A stretch of 64,000 nucleotides of DNA from Glandiceps talaboti (GCF_964340395.1 NC_135561.1:5374518-5438517), one strand, 5' to 3'. Numbered from the stretch's first letter, positions 11,228-26,711 are shown. Numbers and translations: made by a program. The notes: generated from the letters alone by a model not told the origin.

Positions 11228-12255
11228 GTAGGTCAACCCTTAGATTTTGGAAGTTTTCATTTTGAATTTACAACTGCCACAGTACAATTCAAAGTTATTT
11301 CTATCATATTAATAATTTGAGAATTTTTTTCTGTTTCAATAGTGTTTAATTGTTAACAGTATTGTTCACTTGCTCGTTATGAATTTTGACTTCCAAATTA
11401 TTTTGTTCAGTTATGCACTGGACAATAACTTTGAATGTACAGAAAGAACAACACAGTGTTATCTGAGTTTAGTTTTATGAAAATTTGAAATGTGGTAAAT
11501 ATTTTGACTCAAGTACAGAAGCATAATTTATACATTTCAAATATAAATATCAATAAATCAAGTAATTTCAAATCATATGATTTAAAAAAAAACACTGATT
11601 TGTTTTTCATATTTATTTTAGCAGTAAATGAATACAAAACTGTTTGAAGTTTCTCATAGTTGTGCATTTCAACGAGCTTTTTCATATTTTTAGAAATGTA
11701 ATCCATTTAGTCACATACAAGGTTCGAACAAATCATATACTATCAGATTGGTATTCTGTTGCCTGGCGACCAGCAGTAAACAATAAATCTGATATTGAAA
11801 TGTTAAAATTGAAGTAATGACAACTGAGGACTTTATCTCTTGCTTTTACATTCCTCTTACATTTTCTCTCCAATGTTTTATTCAATTGTTGTTTTCTTTC
11901 CAGTCTTTAGTCTTCATTTTTATCCACTTCTTTTTATAAGTGCACGTGGAAAGCCAATTTACAATGTATTTTTATGCAAATAGTAGTAAAATTATGTTAT
12001 TATTACTTGTTGATGTCAAAATGATCATCATAAAAATATTGATATGTTTGTTTAGTTCATTACTGACTGTGAATCTGTTCAAATCAAACAGTCATATTCA
12101 CAGACAGATAATTCCGTGCAAACTCCTTGTCTTTATAAAATTTAATTCCAAATACTTCCCTGGTGTTGACACTTTATATCTGTAAGAATCTTTCTGTCTG
12201 TTTAAAATGTTTTTTGCTAATTTTCATGGATGATATGTACAGTAATTACATCAAT
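11228..12255. other. Non-coding, AT-rich, nothing structured seen
   Basis: Very AT-rich sequence; the open frames here have no splice signals or protein character. Confidence 0.5.
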
Positions 12256-12587
12256 TATCTTAGAAATATTTGACTTAGTTCCTCTAAGGTAGTATTAAAC
12301 TATTTAGTTGTGTTCTTTATGACTTGGATCACTGTGGACAAGTTTGGCCTTTGACCCTAAGAAGAGGCTGGTCTTAGAAATATTTTATTTAGTTCCTCTA
12401 AGCTAGTATTAAACCGTTTAGTCATGTTCTTTATGACTTGGATCACTGTGAACATTAGTTTGGCCCTTGAGTCTGAGAACTGATCTTAGAAATATTTTTA
12501 CTTTGTTCCTCTGAGTTAGTATTAAACCATTCAGTTGTGCTCTTTATGACTTGGATTACTGTGAATAAGTTTGGCCTTTGACCCCTT
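12256..12587. repeat. Tandem repeat, about 111-114 bp, three copies
   Basis: Copies start near 12257, 12371 and 12482. Each contains CTTAGAAATATTT, TTCCTCTRAGNTAGTATTAAA, CTTTATGACTTGGATCACTG and AAGTTTGGCCTTTGA. Divergence is modest. Confidence 0.85.
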
Positions 12588-12959
12588 AGAACTGATGCAT
12601 CATGGGAAGGGAAGTAGGGATAAAAGAGTTGTGGTCTATGTATCAAAATAAGGAAGCCAGATAAGGTTGTGATAGCGACAGTGAAACCAGGAAGATAAAA
12701 ATGATGTCGGAACTAGTTGGTAAAGATGGAAGTTCCTGATATGGCAACCTACCATGTTCATGTGGTATCAATATTTTATCTTTTAAAGTATCTGTATTTC
12801 GAAACAAGCTATCAAATGTATAGTTTTACTCCGGAAGTTTCAACTAACCCACTTGCTTTTATCGTGTATTTTTCAAATAATTTGTATGAAAATTTAGAAT
12901 TGAGTTTCAATAACAACAACAAACATTTAGTTTCTGTGGTTGATGAGAAATAGTGATGC

Positions 12960-13175
12960 CATGTGGGATGTGGTGGGGTGATGGTCTCTGTGGTGTGTGA
13001 AGGGAGGAAGGAACAGTACACTTTCTAATAAAGGACAGTATTGATTGTTGTGTGAGTCAGTGGGATAACAAAAGGATCATATGATGATGGTGACTGTGGT
13101 GTGTGAAGGAAGGAACAGTGCGCCCTCTAGTGGACGATTGATTGTTGTAAGTCGATGCATAACAAAAGGGTCATT
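12960..13175. repeat. Tandem duplication, about 110 bp, two copies
   Basis: Both copies contain GTGGTGTGTGAAGG, GGAAGGAACAGT, a CTCTAGTGG-like or CTTTCTAATAAAGG block, GATTGATTGTTG, AGTC and ATAACAAAAGGRTCAT. The second copy starts near 13085. Confidence 0.7.
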
Positions 13176-14560
13176 TCTTGTGAGACTGACATCACATAGT
13201 TAAGAATAGGAGAATGTTCAATTTTGTTGCTCACATGAAATTGGAGTTTCAGCTGTAGGTGAAATTGTTGTAAGTGGGTACACAGGAGAAGTATGTTTGC
13301 TGAATTAGTATGTACAAAGTAGTACCTTGGGGGAATTCAGGTAATTAGAATAATTGAAACATTTCTAGTAAAGGTTAATCTAGATGCCATCTCTAAAGAG
13401 AGATCTTGTGATTCTATGAAGGATAGCACTAAACTAAGTTGAAAGGTATGATGCACTTTTCTATAGGTAAAATTAACATTTAAAAAAGTGAAACGTTACT
13501 AAGAGTAATTGAGGCTTTGATTTGTAACAAAATAATTCTTATGTCAATGTCTTTACCCTATTGCAGTTATAATGATAGTATACGTGTGAATGGGGATAGG
13601 GGTGGGAGTGGGAGTGAATGGGTAGGTGGGAGGAGCACTGCCATGCATAGCAGAACCATGAGTTCACTCCATATTTCTTAACAGGTTTCAAAACGGGATT
13701 AAGACGGTTCCATATGGGACAGATGAGTAAACTGCTGTATGATTAGTTTGAATGTTAGTCTGTATGGTACCCCATTATACTTGAAGTTGTCATAATATCT
13801 AAAGCTAAATCCTACAGTCATACATACTAATGCCTGTATAGTTACACATTGACGGGAAGGGATTTCTGTCCCCACATTGATGAATAGTTTCTATCATACA
13901 CTCCAAATCTCTTTACTCCCAGTAAGCCCTATGGATTGCTACGTCATCCATGTCAACCATTGCATTCATACATCTCAACTAGTAAGACTACTGCCAACCT
14001 AGTAAAGCAGGAAAGGATTCTTACAATATCGTCTAGTGGAAGCCCTGCGATGGGGAGAGAATACTGCACTTGTCAACCAATAAATGACTTGTGAAATGAT
14101 GAAAGTAGTCACATATGTACTGTGGCGTGACTGAATAATAATGGCAGTTGATCAGTGGTGTCTATTTTTAGCTCTGTAGATAGCAGTAGAAATCCAATTA
14201 GCTGGCAAGTAGTCCATTCCCAAGACAATATTACTGAGTAATGGTAAAAACTGTTATCTGTACGTACAGATATGCTTTTTCTTTTAATGTGCAAATCATG
14301 AGTGAAGTGTCTATTTCAATCTAACTTGCCAAATTTATGAACAAAATATTATTTATTCCAGTTGCATTTCAAATAATATTATAATTATGTGACATTCGTG
14401 TAGGTATAGGTATCATATTTATTAATTTCTAAAATGTTCACACAAGTTGCAATATGCTTAGTAAGTAGGTGAGAGAAAAATTGAAGGATTTTCAAGATCA
14501 AAACATTATGGTAGGTCATGAGAAATGCATATTTACATGGATACAGTGTACATATACAGA
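13176..14560. other. Non-coding, nothing structured seen
   Basis: Unique AT-rich sequence with a G-rich patch (GGGGTGGGAGTGGGAGTG) near 13595-13635. No exon is supported. Confidence 0.5.
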
Positions 14561-14707
14561 CACAAACACACATACATACATACATACATACATACATACA
14601 TACATACATACATACATACATACATACATACATACATACATACATACATACACACACACACATACATACATACATACATACATACATACATACATACATA
14701 CATACAT

Positions 14708-14757
<50 letters not shown>

Positions 14758-14780
14758 TCACACACTACACACACACACAA
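14561..14780. repeat. Compound (CATA)n and (CA)n microsatellite
   Basis: CATA arrays at about 14571-14650 and 14661-14725 are separated by a short CA block and followed by CA to 14756 and an imperfect tail. The long Thr/His/Ile or Cys/Val/Met-Tyr open frames on both strands are translations of this repeat and are not genes. Confidence 0.98.
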
Positions 14781-15984
14781 AGAGGACTTGAAGATACACA
14801 CACAGGACAACAATCTGTACTGTCATATAAGCCATTGGTTTGGTATGCATGCCTATGTTGGTGATATAATTTAGATTAAAGGTCACTAAAATGGGTCGTC
14901 ATCTTGTGCTGTCAGGTCACCGAGATAGAAATAAATGACGCTGTAAGGCCTAAGTGTTAAAATAAATATCGATAAACGGAAGGTAGAGGGCTGCTGATTA
15001 ATGATATCGTAATTGGTAATAAATAACCCAATCTAGAGAATTATGCCTTGGAGTAGAAATAAATAACAGTTAAACTGAAATTTGAAAGCTTACTTGTTGA
15101 TATTACGCAGTAGTTTTATATTTTTTGTACTGAAAATACTCTGACCTACTTGGGAGGTCATGGTCACCTATATGAGATCAGTTCACATACCAAACTAACA
15201 GCATGATAGTGATAGTGATATCACTGGCACAAGACCATATTGCAAGACATCACATCAGTAATGCAGTACACTTGAACTAGTTCTGGTAGTTTAGAAATTT
15301 CATTGGCATTCTGCTCAGAGGAGCTCCAACTTTGTGTAACTGCGTGTACATTCGTAAGTCATCCAAATTTATCTCGCAAAGGAATTAACAGTATAATGTG
15401 AGTGGGGTTGTTAATGAAATTAGCTCTCCACCAGGCAAATCATTAGGTGTTGGTTACTGAGAGAGTTGTGACTGAAGTGTCCAGCTACCAATGTCAGTTC
15501 ATGGAATAGATGTGAAGACTCAAGTCGTTAAACTCAAGTACGTAATGCGAATGTAAGGAGTATAGATGCATGCACTTTTAAAAAGTCCATTTGCACCATT
15601 GATAAGTGTGGCACATTTGATCTCAGTTAACTTTGATGTCTTAGAGTGTCTGCTATGTGTTTGTGTGTGTGTGGAGTACCAGTACTCAATGTGTATATAT
15701 AGCTGTCACGACACAAAGGTGTGGTTTAATATTTTGGTATGGTTGGTTTTGTAATAATCAACTTCAAGTTATCTTGTACGTATAAAGAGAATATATTCTC
15801 ACATCCCCATCTAAATATAAAACTGTGATACCCATGTAATTATTTGCTATGACAGTTTGGGCAAGGAACAGTAAATCATTAACTTTGACATTTTTTTTCT
15901 CTCCAGTCTATGTGCTTGTGTTACATGTAGATACATTGTACATCAACATAAACATGTGGGCGTATTTATGAACAAAGGAGAATG
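14781..15984. other. Non-coding, nothing structured seen
   Basis: AT-rich unique sequence with no supported gene, splice pair or repeat array. Confidence 0.5.
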
Positions 15985-16130
15985 GCTTTCCTAAACAGCC
16001 CCCTCTATGGTTGTGAGGGTCTATTTTGTTTGTTGAACAGCACCTCTATGATTTGTGAAGGGTCTGTTTTCAGGATCAGCACACACTATGGTTTGTGAAG
16101 GGTGTATTTTGTCTGTTGAATAGCACCCCA
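15985..16130. repeat. Degenerate tandem repeat, about 50 bp, three copies
   Basis: Repeated words CAGCMCCYCTATGRTTTGTGA, GGGTCTATTTTGT or GGTGTATTTTGT, and TGTTGAACAGCAC appear three times with changes. Confidence 0.7.
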
Positions 16131-17409
16131 AATGGTCTCTAAAGTATCACTAATTCTGATTGGTCATAAACATTCATACAATTCTGTATTCTGTAATGTG
16201 ATTGGTCAGAATACAGTCACAAGGGGTGCAATAAAATCCAATAACAACCTTGATAATGGTGATCCTATCAGTCCATGAAAATATTGCAACCATAAAAAAA
16301 AATTGTCCAATTACTTGTGAAAGTTAGTTTGTCTTTAAAGGGTATATGTAAAAGGTAAAAGTTGATTAAATACCGGCTTCCAGTATTGACAATGACATAT
16401 GGTAAAAACAGTATGTGTGTATTTATGTTAAAAGTTTGTATGTTTATAGTGATTTCACTAAAATTAACATTTATGTTGATAATCATCAATATATAATCAT
16501 TGAATGGGTTTTGAACTTTGTGCAGTTCTGAGAGTTGATTTAATCTCAAGTCATTTGTAATATATATTTTTCAACCAATTTAGCTCAAAATGCAATCAAA
16601 GTATTGAAAGGTTTCTAAAAAAAATTAAAAATTTCTGCCATTTGAAAGATGGTAGTGAAAAGTGAATTAACGTAGTTGGCAGATTCGAGGTAATTACACT
16701 AGAAGTGATGATATAAACCATGTCAGGTCAAAAAATACACTCATTGCTGGTTTGACCTCAAATGACATCTAATGTTTTCCAACCAATGCCCTTTGTACAA
16801 TGGAACTGAAGGAGTGTGTAGTCACTTCATGTTTTAAGAGAACACTTGATAGGTATACGTTCTTGCCAATTACAGAAGTTAGACATCCGAGGTACATTTG
16901 TATTTAGCACTTGGCATGACAACAGGAACTACATATAAAAGAAGCTGTGACTGTTGGTACTTTCAGTATTTCTGTAAATATCAACTTTATTTCTACATAA
17001 AAAGGTAATCGGTACTCATTTAGGTTTGGAGAAGTACAAGAGAAAAATTGAGACGGTGGTACAGAAAGTTCCTCTTTGAAATGTATGAAAGGGAAAAGCA
17101 TTCATAATATGTTGATAAATTTAATTACCAGAGTGACATTGATAAATTTAAACACAATAAATTTTCATATTCTATAGCAATAGCAGGTAGTAAAATAATC
17201 CTTTAGAAAACTACATACTCTCATTCTGTGAAGAAATAATGACAAAGTAAGTATGTTTACCTATGTGGACACTAATTAAGTAATGTTAGTAGTTCCCATA
17301 TTTTTGTGAAGAGATACAACCAAGTAGGTGATGTCCAAAACAAACATAGCATTTTGTTAATAGTTGATAATTGTCTAATAAGTAATGTAAATGTTGTATG
17401 TATCCTGTG
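16131..17409. other. Non-coding, nothing structured seen
   Basis: AT-rich sequence with two GATTGGTC words near 16158 and 16200. No exon or RNA gene is supported. Confidence 0.5.
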
Positions 17410-17494
17410 TGTGAGCATGTATGTATGTATGTAATATATGTATGTACATGTATGTATGTATGTATATGTGTGTGTGTGTGTATGTATGTAATAC

Positions 17495-17527
<33 letters not shown>

Positions 17528-17599
17528 TGTATGTATGTATGTATGTATGCATGTATGTATGTATGTATGTATGTATGTATGTATGTATGTATGTATGTA

Positions 17600-17634
<35 letters not shown>

Positions 17635-17825
17635 ATGTATGTATGTATCATATGTGTGTGTATGTATGTATATATGTATGTATATATGTGTATGTATGTA
17701 TGTATGTATGTATGTATGTATGTGTGTGTGTGTATGTATGTATGTATATATGTATGTATATATGTATGTATGTATGTATCATTTATGTATGTATGTATGT
17801 GTATGTGTATGTGTATGTGTATGGG
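17410..17825. repeat. Compound (TATG)n / (TG)n microsatellite, about 415 bp
   Basis: The longest tetranucleotide array in the window, TATG interrupted by TG blocks, ATATATG and GTATGT variants. The open frames through it in several frames and on both strands come from low complexity. Confidence 0.98.
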
Positions 17826-20800
17826 GGTGTGTGTACTCTAAGTACATGTATGTTTATCTTCAATGGTTGATAACTGTATTGTACTATGTGTGTTTGTGTG
17901 TGTACACTAGAAGTAATTTTACCTTCAATAGTTGATAACTGTCTAAAGTGTGTATCCTACCGTGTGTAAAATATGTTTACCTAAGTTTGTCATGTGAACA
18001 ATGAAATTATTAACGGTTGGAGTTCCCATGGTCACCATATATGAGGGCAATGAAATGTCAAGTGTAAGGTCATATTGTTGTTGGCTCATGGTTATTTTTG
18101 CAATCAATAAAGGGACTCTTTGTATTTTTCTGTTAACAGCTTGACACTAACTTGTAAACAAAGACACTGCCACCAGCTGATACGACCTGTAGATATTCAC
18201 ACTATTTTTCACTTTCCCAAGTCTTCCTATTATGAAGTGTGAGGTACAATTCTTTGTTATTTGCCTGGCCCCTAAAGACAGTGAACAAATAACGCAGTTG
18301 TGAAAACGACCACTGTCATGTACTTAATACATATTTAAAATGCTATTATCATAAATTGCCTGAGATTGTTGTTATCTGATGATACAAGCTAGGAAAGTGA
18401 CAGCCATATTGATAACGGTTGATGAGTTAAGAGGTCCTGTGGGCCAGCCTGCGCTTTCACTGGTCATGTTTATGTATGCAGACAAGGTTCATTGATTGGG
18501 GAGATTACATCAACGGTGGCTGTGTGATCAGTGGCTGGATAGACACACACAAAAAAGACTATCTCTGCTATTGTGTTGTCCACACTGACTGTAATTTGTT
18601 ATATCTGACCTTCATTATCAATGGTATGTGGATCCCTTGACGATTACATGTGTTGTGTGTAAGGACAGTTGTTGAGACCAGCAGACGGAATTCACTTTAC
18701 AACAATAGCTGTCATCTGTCCTGAATGTAACCAACCTCTGGACTAGTCATTGAAGGTAAAACTTACTCGTGGTGATATTGTGTCTTCATTTACATCATAA
18801 TCTAATGGCTACTTCATTTCTTTGATGTAGTTGGAAGTGTACATAATCGGTCTGCTAGTTTCAATTTCACACGAATATCGCAATCGGGAAAATTTCTGTG
18901 TGTGTACATGTACTGCCGATGTATTGATTGCATGCTGCATACATACATACATACATACACAGTGATGGCTAAAAGTATTGAAGAGTAATTTGCATACCAA
19001 TGTGACAGACTATCGGGGTTTGTATATAGCTATTGTATATGAACCAATACTGTACTGAGGTGTGACAACTGCACAGGATTTTGATCGGCTAAACAGAAAC
19101 ACAACAATACATTGGTGTGTGTGTGTGTACCTAGACAACCTAGCCTGGGGTACACAATATTGATATGAAGTGGCTGGGTTTGTTAAATAGCGTTGAGGCT
19201 GGCAAGGTTATATGTCGTCATTGGATGGCAGTATACCATAGCACATGTGTGTGTCAACATGTAATCATTTTTTTTTTCATTCATATTAATCGTAAAAGGT
19301 AAAATCTAATTACACCAACAACCAAGAGTGATGTTGTTGTTTAACGACAGCGTATGTTTTGAATTAAATTTGAAACAAAAAGCAAGGAAATGTTAATTAT
19401 AACATATGTCAGTATTTGGCAGTGTGTAATAATTTTTACCTGTATGTAGGCAGAGAACATGTCCATGTGACTTCCTCCCACTATTACCAGTACAGTTTTA
19501 TGACCACAACCATGATATATATATACACTGTGTCAGATATTTTTGGACTTGCAGTAAATTTGTATTTGAATACATAATGTTTTATGGGCAGTGTTGTAGG
19601 TAGTACCACTATTACATGTATTACTGTATACCAAAGCTAATGAGTGCTATGATCTTAGTGTATAGCTGACACTGTATGTATATATGGCAAAATGAAAAAA
19701 GTAATGTTTGCAATAACCCAACCAAACCTAGTTTAAGCCACTGAACCTAAACATTTTTTAAACATTTTAACCAAAAATACAAAATTCTTTGTCTTCTTGA
19801 ACTTCATGTACCTCTGTCCGTCCGTCCGTCGTCCCCCCCCCCCCAGTCATGTCTGTACATATTTCATCTAACTATTACAGAAGGGGTGTTCTGACCAACA
19901 TTTCATTTAGTTTTGGGCTGAAGCAATATTTTTCAAAGATAAAAATGATTAAAAAGATGAAATAAAATAAAATAAAATCCTGACCTCTCTACCCTATTTT
20001 CTGAGGCCATGTTATCCAAAACACATAATAATTTTTTTTTCTTCCTAAAAACATTAATTTTAGATTTTCAATTTTTGTCAAATATTTTTTATGGTTGATT
20101 GGAAGATGATGATGAAAAATGAATGTAATGATATTTATTAATAACGGTGTTTTCTTATTAGAAATATATTCACCAAACATTCAGTATTTTTTGTTCAGTG
20201 TGTGCCATGTTGACTGATTGCAAGAAAGAACATAAATACTTCATTTAATCTTGTAGAATATCAGCGTTTTTTCCTGTTGTTTGAAAATGTAATGTATTCA
20301 GAAGGTAAATATTTTTTTTTGTCAAATTTACATAAATTCTTATACATGTTATCACAGTTGGACATGTGATAAAAATCTATAGAACCTGTTCAGTTAGGCA
20401 AAAATTCTCTAGAGAATAAGTACAGTGAGATAGAATGATGTTTTCAACTTGTAATATGTTGCGGTCCATGTGATGAAATACACGAACTGTCATGTTCATG
20501 TTTTCATGTCTGAAATATATGATGTCAGAGAGACTGATGATGTCATCGATGATGTCATCTTGGACACCCCCTCCCTTGTCCCCTCCCTCCCCCTGTCATT
20601 GTAAAGGTCAATTATCATATACATTAAGTGTGTTCTTTGACCTCTGGTGGATTCAAGGACTCTAGGGGATTTTGAAAGGTTCCTCAAATTCTAGTCATTC
20701 AGTGAGAGAGTGTACAGTATTCGTTATCGGTACTATGTAATGAGGTTTACTTACCATAACTCAGCACAAGTGAAGCACATATTAGTAGAGTTGGAGTCAA

Positions 20801-22597
20801 TTCACCAGCTGTGTTCCCAACTCAATTAGTATTAGTAGTCATTCTGTACCAAGAAAGGAAAGTACCGACTGTACAAATTAATGCATGCACAGATCACAAG
20901 TTGAGACAGCCATCTCAATTTCTGATTAATCTTAAGAAAGTGTAATACTATAGTCACGTACACTGGTACAGTAGGTAAGAAAGTATACAACACATGGGAC
21001 CAATATTTGTTACACGACAATCTCTTCGTTTGTTTGTAACAAGACACTATATATTCTTGGCTCAGTATCGCCTGCTAACTGTTTGGTCAGTATTACCTTC
21101 TAGTTTGGAAATCAAGTTGTCAACAGTCAGCTGTAAAATAAATTCTACAGTAAAACATTTTGCTTTCTCCATCCACAAATAAAAGGCAAAATGCATATAA
21201 CTAAAGCCTTTTCAGCACCTAGGTAACATCGTTGAGGGATATAATTTCTAACATGTCATATGAATATAGTGGTTGGTTTCTTAGCACTTCTTCATTATAT
21301 AAAGATATTAACATAATGTGTGTGTGTGTGGGGGGGGGGGGGGGGGGCAGGTAGGTAGGTTTTCCCTTAAAGATCACCCCAATCAAATCTTTGTGATGTC
21401 ATTACTTTAGTTTCTTTGCAACAGTGTTTAATATGTATATATTTTTATTCGAATTTCATTACTCAAAATATCAAACGCATCGCCAAATACAATTTGTGGA
21501 GGTAAGTAAAGATTAATTAAGTTGAGAACTTACCTGATCTCCATTACAGTGAAGTACACATCTACAAAAGTTTTTACTCATCAGTACCATACATTGACTG
21601 ACCTGCATTCATCTAAGCTGAGGTCACGTTTTCTACTTCAGCTTACCTGTATCTTATCAGAGATAATCCCAATATTATTTGGTCAAGCTATCATGTTACA
21701 CATATTATACTAGACAATATTTGAATTGTCATTGCGCATGAGCTACACTAAATTTATAAGATAATATTGATCTAGGGTTACCAAGGATATCTGAATTTTG
21801 CTTGCTGCATAGTATGCCTACTGTTAACATGATACCAAAAATGTACATCTATGCTGTCAGTAGAGTAGTCAGACCCCTCTTGAAATGATGAAATTTGAAA
21901 TCTTCAAAATGGATTTATTGAATATGAATTTAATCAATTTAAATTTATTTATTTAATAAACTTAAACATGATATAAATGTGCTAACTTCATGACTCGTAT
22001 CACTCCACTGTTAAAGATAATTTTGAAATCTTAAGATTTTGCACTGTATTGTAGAATTGATATTGGCATGTATTCAGTCTTGTTACATGTACAAACTGTA
22101 CTGTTGTAGAATTTGATATACTGTAAATGTAATTCATACCTCCTTCAAAATACCTTTGAAATCTGACGTCTTCATCTTTTTGATTTCTCTCAACTGAAAT
22201 ACAACAGTGTCAACCAAGGTTTCGGCTTACTTTAATAAGTCACAAACTATAACCTATCATTGCAACATATTGGTATAAGCTACTGGGGTGTTTATTTTTT
22301 TTATTTTTTTTTTTGAGATGCCTGTCAGTGGACAGTTTTCACAAATAACTACCGGGGTAATAGAATAGTGGCAACTAACCAGGAAAGAGTCTGTTACTAA
22401 TATCCGTAATTAGCACAATTTCCGGTATCGGAAATTTGAATTATCATGTTTCGTTAACCATATCAGTGAATGCGTGAATGAGACTGACAGTATTAATATT
22501 TCTCTTCCTCTGGAACCATCATTGCTATTTTTTTGAGAACTTGACTGAAGAACTAGTACATAATATGATACATTCAGTGTCTTTGCCAGTTTTTTAG
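17826..22597. other. Non-coding stretch with short homopolymer tracts
   Basis: Mostly AT-rich unique DNA. It contains a CCGT run then C12 (19814-19845), TG then an 18-base G tract and GTAG repeats (21318-21360), and a short CATA run (18938-18958). Minus-strand donor-like GTAAGT words (for example near 21532) have no partner acceptor or coding frame. No gene is supported. Confidence 0.5.
21318..21360. repeat. (TG)n, G18 tract and (GTAG)n
   Basis: TG repeats run into an uninterrupted G tract at about 21330-21347, then CAGGTAGGTAGGT. A long G tract can form quadruplex structure and is also prone to sequencing length error. Confidence 0.9.
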
Positions 22598-22678
22598 AGG
22601 GTGGTGGTGGTGGTGGTGGTGGTGGTGGTGGTGGTGGTGTTGTTGTTGGTGGTGGTGGTGTTGGTGGTGGTGGTGGTG
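22598..22678. repeat. (GGT)n trinucleotide repeat with GTT interruptions
   Basis: About 27 GGT units on the plus strand with GTT variants at 22640-22648 and 22661. It is not in a supported exon. Repeated GG pairs make a two-tetrad quadruplex possible. Confidence 0.95.
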
Positions 22679-24279
22679 AAGGGTAGTAGTAAGGGGAAAT
22701 TTATAGTCTTAATTTTGTTATACAATTTTAGAGATGAATTTAAATAAAACCAGATGCCTAAATTAAAAAGATACTTTATTTTATGTATGTATTATATTGT
22801 CTCAAACACAAGATACACAATTTTCAAATTTTTGAGACACCCTCCTCCCCCCTCCTCCCCCTCCTGTAAGTGGTAGGCCATGATACTCCACCAAGGGAAT
22901 TCTGAAAGAAAACTATGTATATGTATACAGCATATCAGTTGTTATGCAGCCATAATTTTGCCAGCTGCCATATTATCCCTGTTGATGTGCAGTGAACCAT
23001 TCTGTATACCCGTCAGTTCTCAGCAAGTGTTCACCTTGATCATAATTGTGTATTTCTAAATGTTAAAAAAACATACCCAGTACATGACAACTACATTATG
23101 ATTGATTATAGAAACTAATGAAAGTAAGTATGCAATTACTAACCTCAGTTCTGTTCCTTGTAATAATACAATAATTCATAGAGGAGAAAACTTTGAATAA
23201 TTAATGATGCAAGGAAATGGTAATTGTATGGATAACGAGACTATCCAACACTGGTGTGTTGTCTAGGGGCTTGAGTTGTTCTCATCAGGTAGCAGTGCTA
23301 AATGGCATGTTGTTTTTTTTGTGCCCCAAGGAAAAGAAAGGAGAACATTGCACCCAGTATAATGGTTTCTTAAACAAGAATGTATAAATGTATTTACAAA
23401 AAAGAGAATTCTTATTTTCAAAAAAGTCTTGAAGTTATACAGTTTGGAAATATATAATACATATAAACAATATTTTCAAATTCATAAAAAGTACAGTCTG
23501 AAATTCATGTGGTTGCAGTTTGTAGCATCTAATTCCTAATTGTTTTTCTGTAAGGGTGACCCTCTTTTGTTATTGTTGTTCTCATGACTTTTTCATAGCA
23601 ACTGTGGAGAGGTCAGTCGATTTTAAAAAAAAAGTAAAAAAAAATCATCTTTATGTTTCTCTGGTTCTTCTCCTCCTCTCTATCTGGTATCTGGTAAACC
23701 ACAAAGCCATTGCTTCTCCTCAAAAAACCCTCCCCCTACTTGAGAGTAACTTCCATCATGAAAAAAATGCTCTGTTCTTGAACAAGTGTTGTTGCCGCCG
23801 CCATGACTAAATGAAGTCGACAGTTCAGACACTTGCTTATTCTTACCAGAGAGGGCGCTGATCCACAAAATATTAGGTGGGCGAAAATAATAATTTTTTT
23901 ATTTTGATGTCAGGTCTGAAATTTGAGTCGGTCAGGTAATGAGAAACAGGAAAATAAATAGGATCACCCTAAGGACCGCATGGTTTATTTCTACAATATA
24001 ATATGATGAAAGTTGAATTAATTTGAATTTATTGTTACTCTTTCCTGTGTGACTGTGAGTGGTTGACATTGGCAGTGCTGAGTCATAAATTAATTCAGTT
24101 TATATAACTCTTGCATCTCACCACATCAGTGGATGGATGAATTTTGATTCGTATTGATGACTCATACCTGGTATGTCGTTAAATATATAGATTATGTTAG
24201 TGATAATGACGAATGTGATCACCAAGGAAATCCAAGAATCTAACTGAGGTTTGAATCCAGACTGTTCACACACAGATAC
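22679..24279. other. Non-coding, nothing structured beyond C-rich patch
   Basis: A C/T-rich patch (CCTCCTCC and CCCCC runs) sits at 22843-22865. The open frame at 23556-23810 lacks splice context and recognisable features. No gene is supported. Confidence 0.5.
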
Positions 24280-24434
<155 letters not shown>

Positions 24435-25330
24435 CAGTGTTAATAGTATTATATATGTACGTACATACGCATAGATTTCAAGCCATTTTGACAGGCCGAT
24501 ATTTCCCATGTAGTTACCTAGATTTTAGAGCTTGGGTTACATAAGGTGAAATGATCTGGTAAATCTTACGGTGTTTCCTAAAAAAGTAATAAATATATAG
24601 GACCTATGAAATATATAATTTGAATTAATTATATTGAACTCTCTTTATCTATAATAGGAAAAATCTTTGAATCTTCTCCAGCTTTGACTTCGATTTTGAG
24701 ATCAAATAAAAATTACCATAGTTTATAAAGAAACTAGTTTAATTCACATACAGTACATGTTTTACGATGTTATCATGTTATAAATAATATAGAATATAAA
24801 TCCCTCTGAAGTATCAGGAGAGAACAGTCCCTATAATAAATCCTCCAGTGATATAATGAAATAACAAACGAATAAACATCAATCATGTGATTATGCAGAT
24901 GGACCCTAAACATCAAATAATTATCATAAACTTTCATACAGTCTTATTTTATAGGACAATAAAAATATGGTCTCCATGGCTATCAACCATGTCATTATTT
25001 GATATCAGCATGACAGTTTCTGACATGTTTATAGTATCAATTTACTTGTACATTTTGTAAGGTATTTGAGAAAGAGAGAGAAGAAATCATAAATGATGTC
25101 ATTTTGTTCTGTCTTGCACTGCAGGTAACTATTAATTCTGGTTTTATATTGGCAGTATACATAGTTTGATCACATTCAATTACATCTGAATACACACCAT
25201 GCATGTTTTGTAAGTGTTAGCACCGCCTACGCTATTTTCAAGGTTTCATCCAAAATTATTAGTTGAATATCCTGGAAAGTAATAGATTTGAAATTCGACT
25301 GAATCACTGCTGTTACCTGTACCAAAGAGT
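24435..25330. other. Non-coding, nothing structured seen
   Basis: Very AT-rich sequence with no supported exon, RNA gene or repeat array. Confidence 0.5.
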
Positions 25331-25331
25331 G

Positions 25332-25421
<90 letters not shown>

Positions 25422-25438
25422 CATACACACACACACAC
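25331..25438. repeat. (GATA)n to (GACA)n microsatellite
   Basis: Seven to eight GATA units pass directly into about 15 GACA units and then a CA tail. The Leu/Ser/Cys/Val frames on the minus strand are repeat translations. Confidence 0.97.
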
Positions 25439-25614
25439 CCTCTCAGAATATTGTGGTCCACAAAAAACTGTTCATTGTTTGTCTGTTTGAATGAGAAACT
25501 GTCAAGTGTAAATCAGCTGACCACACACTATCAAACAAAGTAACACACAAAATCTTACAACAGATTTCATTGCTTCATTCACCCTACACTACATTTTGTT
25601 TTTATAGCTTCACT

Positions 25615-26534
<920 letters not shown>

Positions 26535-26711
26535 TTCACAGATAGTTTTCATCATGGTTAGGTCTAAACCTGGGTAATGTTAGCTGGCCAGATCGTGAAA
26601 GCCAGTGATGTAGGTTAATGGATTCACAGATAATCTTCATCATGGTTAGTTCTAACACCGAGTAATGTTAGCTGGCCAGATCATGAAAGCCAATGATGTA
26701 GGTGAATGGAT
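26535..26711. repeat. 88-bp tandem duplication, two copies
   Basis: Copies start at 26535 and 26623. Both share TTCACAGATA, TTCATCATGGTTAG, GTAATGTTAGCTGGCCAGAT, GTGAAAGCC or ATGAAAGCC and TGATGTAGG, with about ten differences. Confidence 0.9.

Noticed and set aside
14385-14874. Overlapping long open frames rich in Tyr-Ile-His-Thr or Cys-Met-Tyr-Val
   Set aside because: They are translations of CATA/CA repeats open in several frames on both strands. The same holds near 17.4, 24.3, 25.3, 25.7, 33.3, 42.7, 47.1 and 56.6 kb.
21435-21505. ATG frame ending at GAG before GTAAGTAAA as another first exon
   Set aside because: It ends in phase 0, not phase 1, and is extremely AT-rich; probably chance.
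24241-24262. GGTTTGAATCCAG as a tRNA or SINE B box
   Set aside because: No A box at the right distance upstream and no cloverleaf arms.
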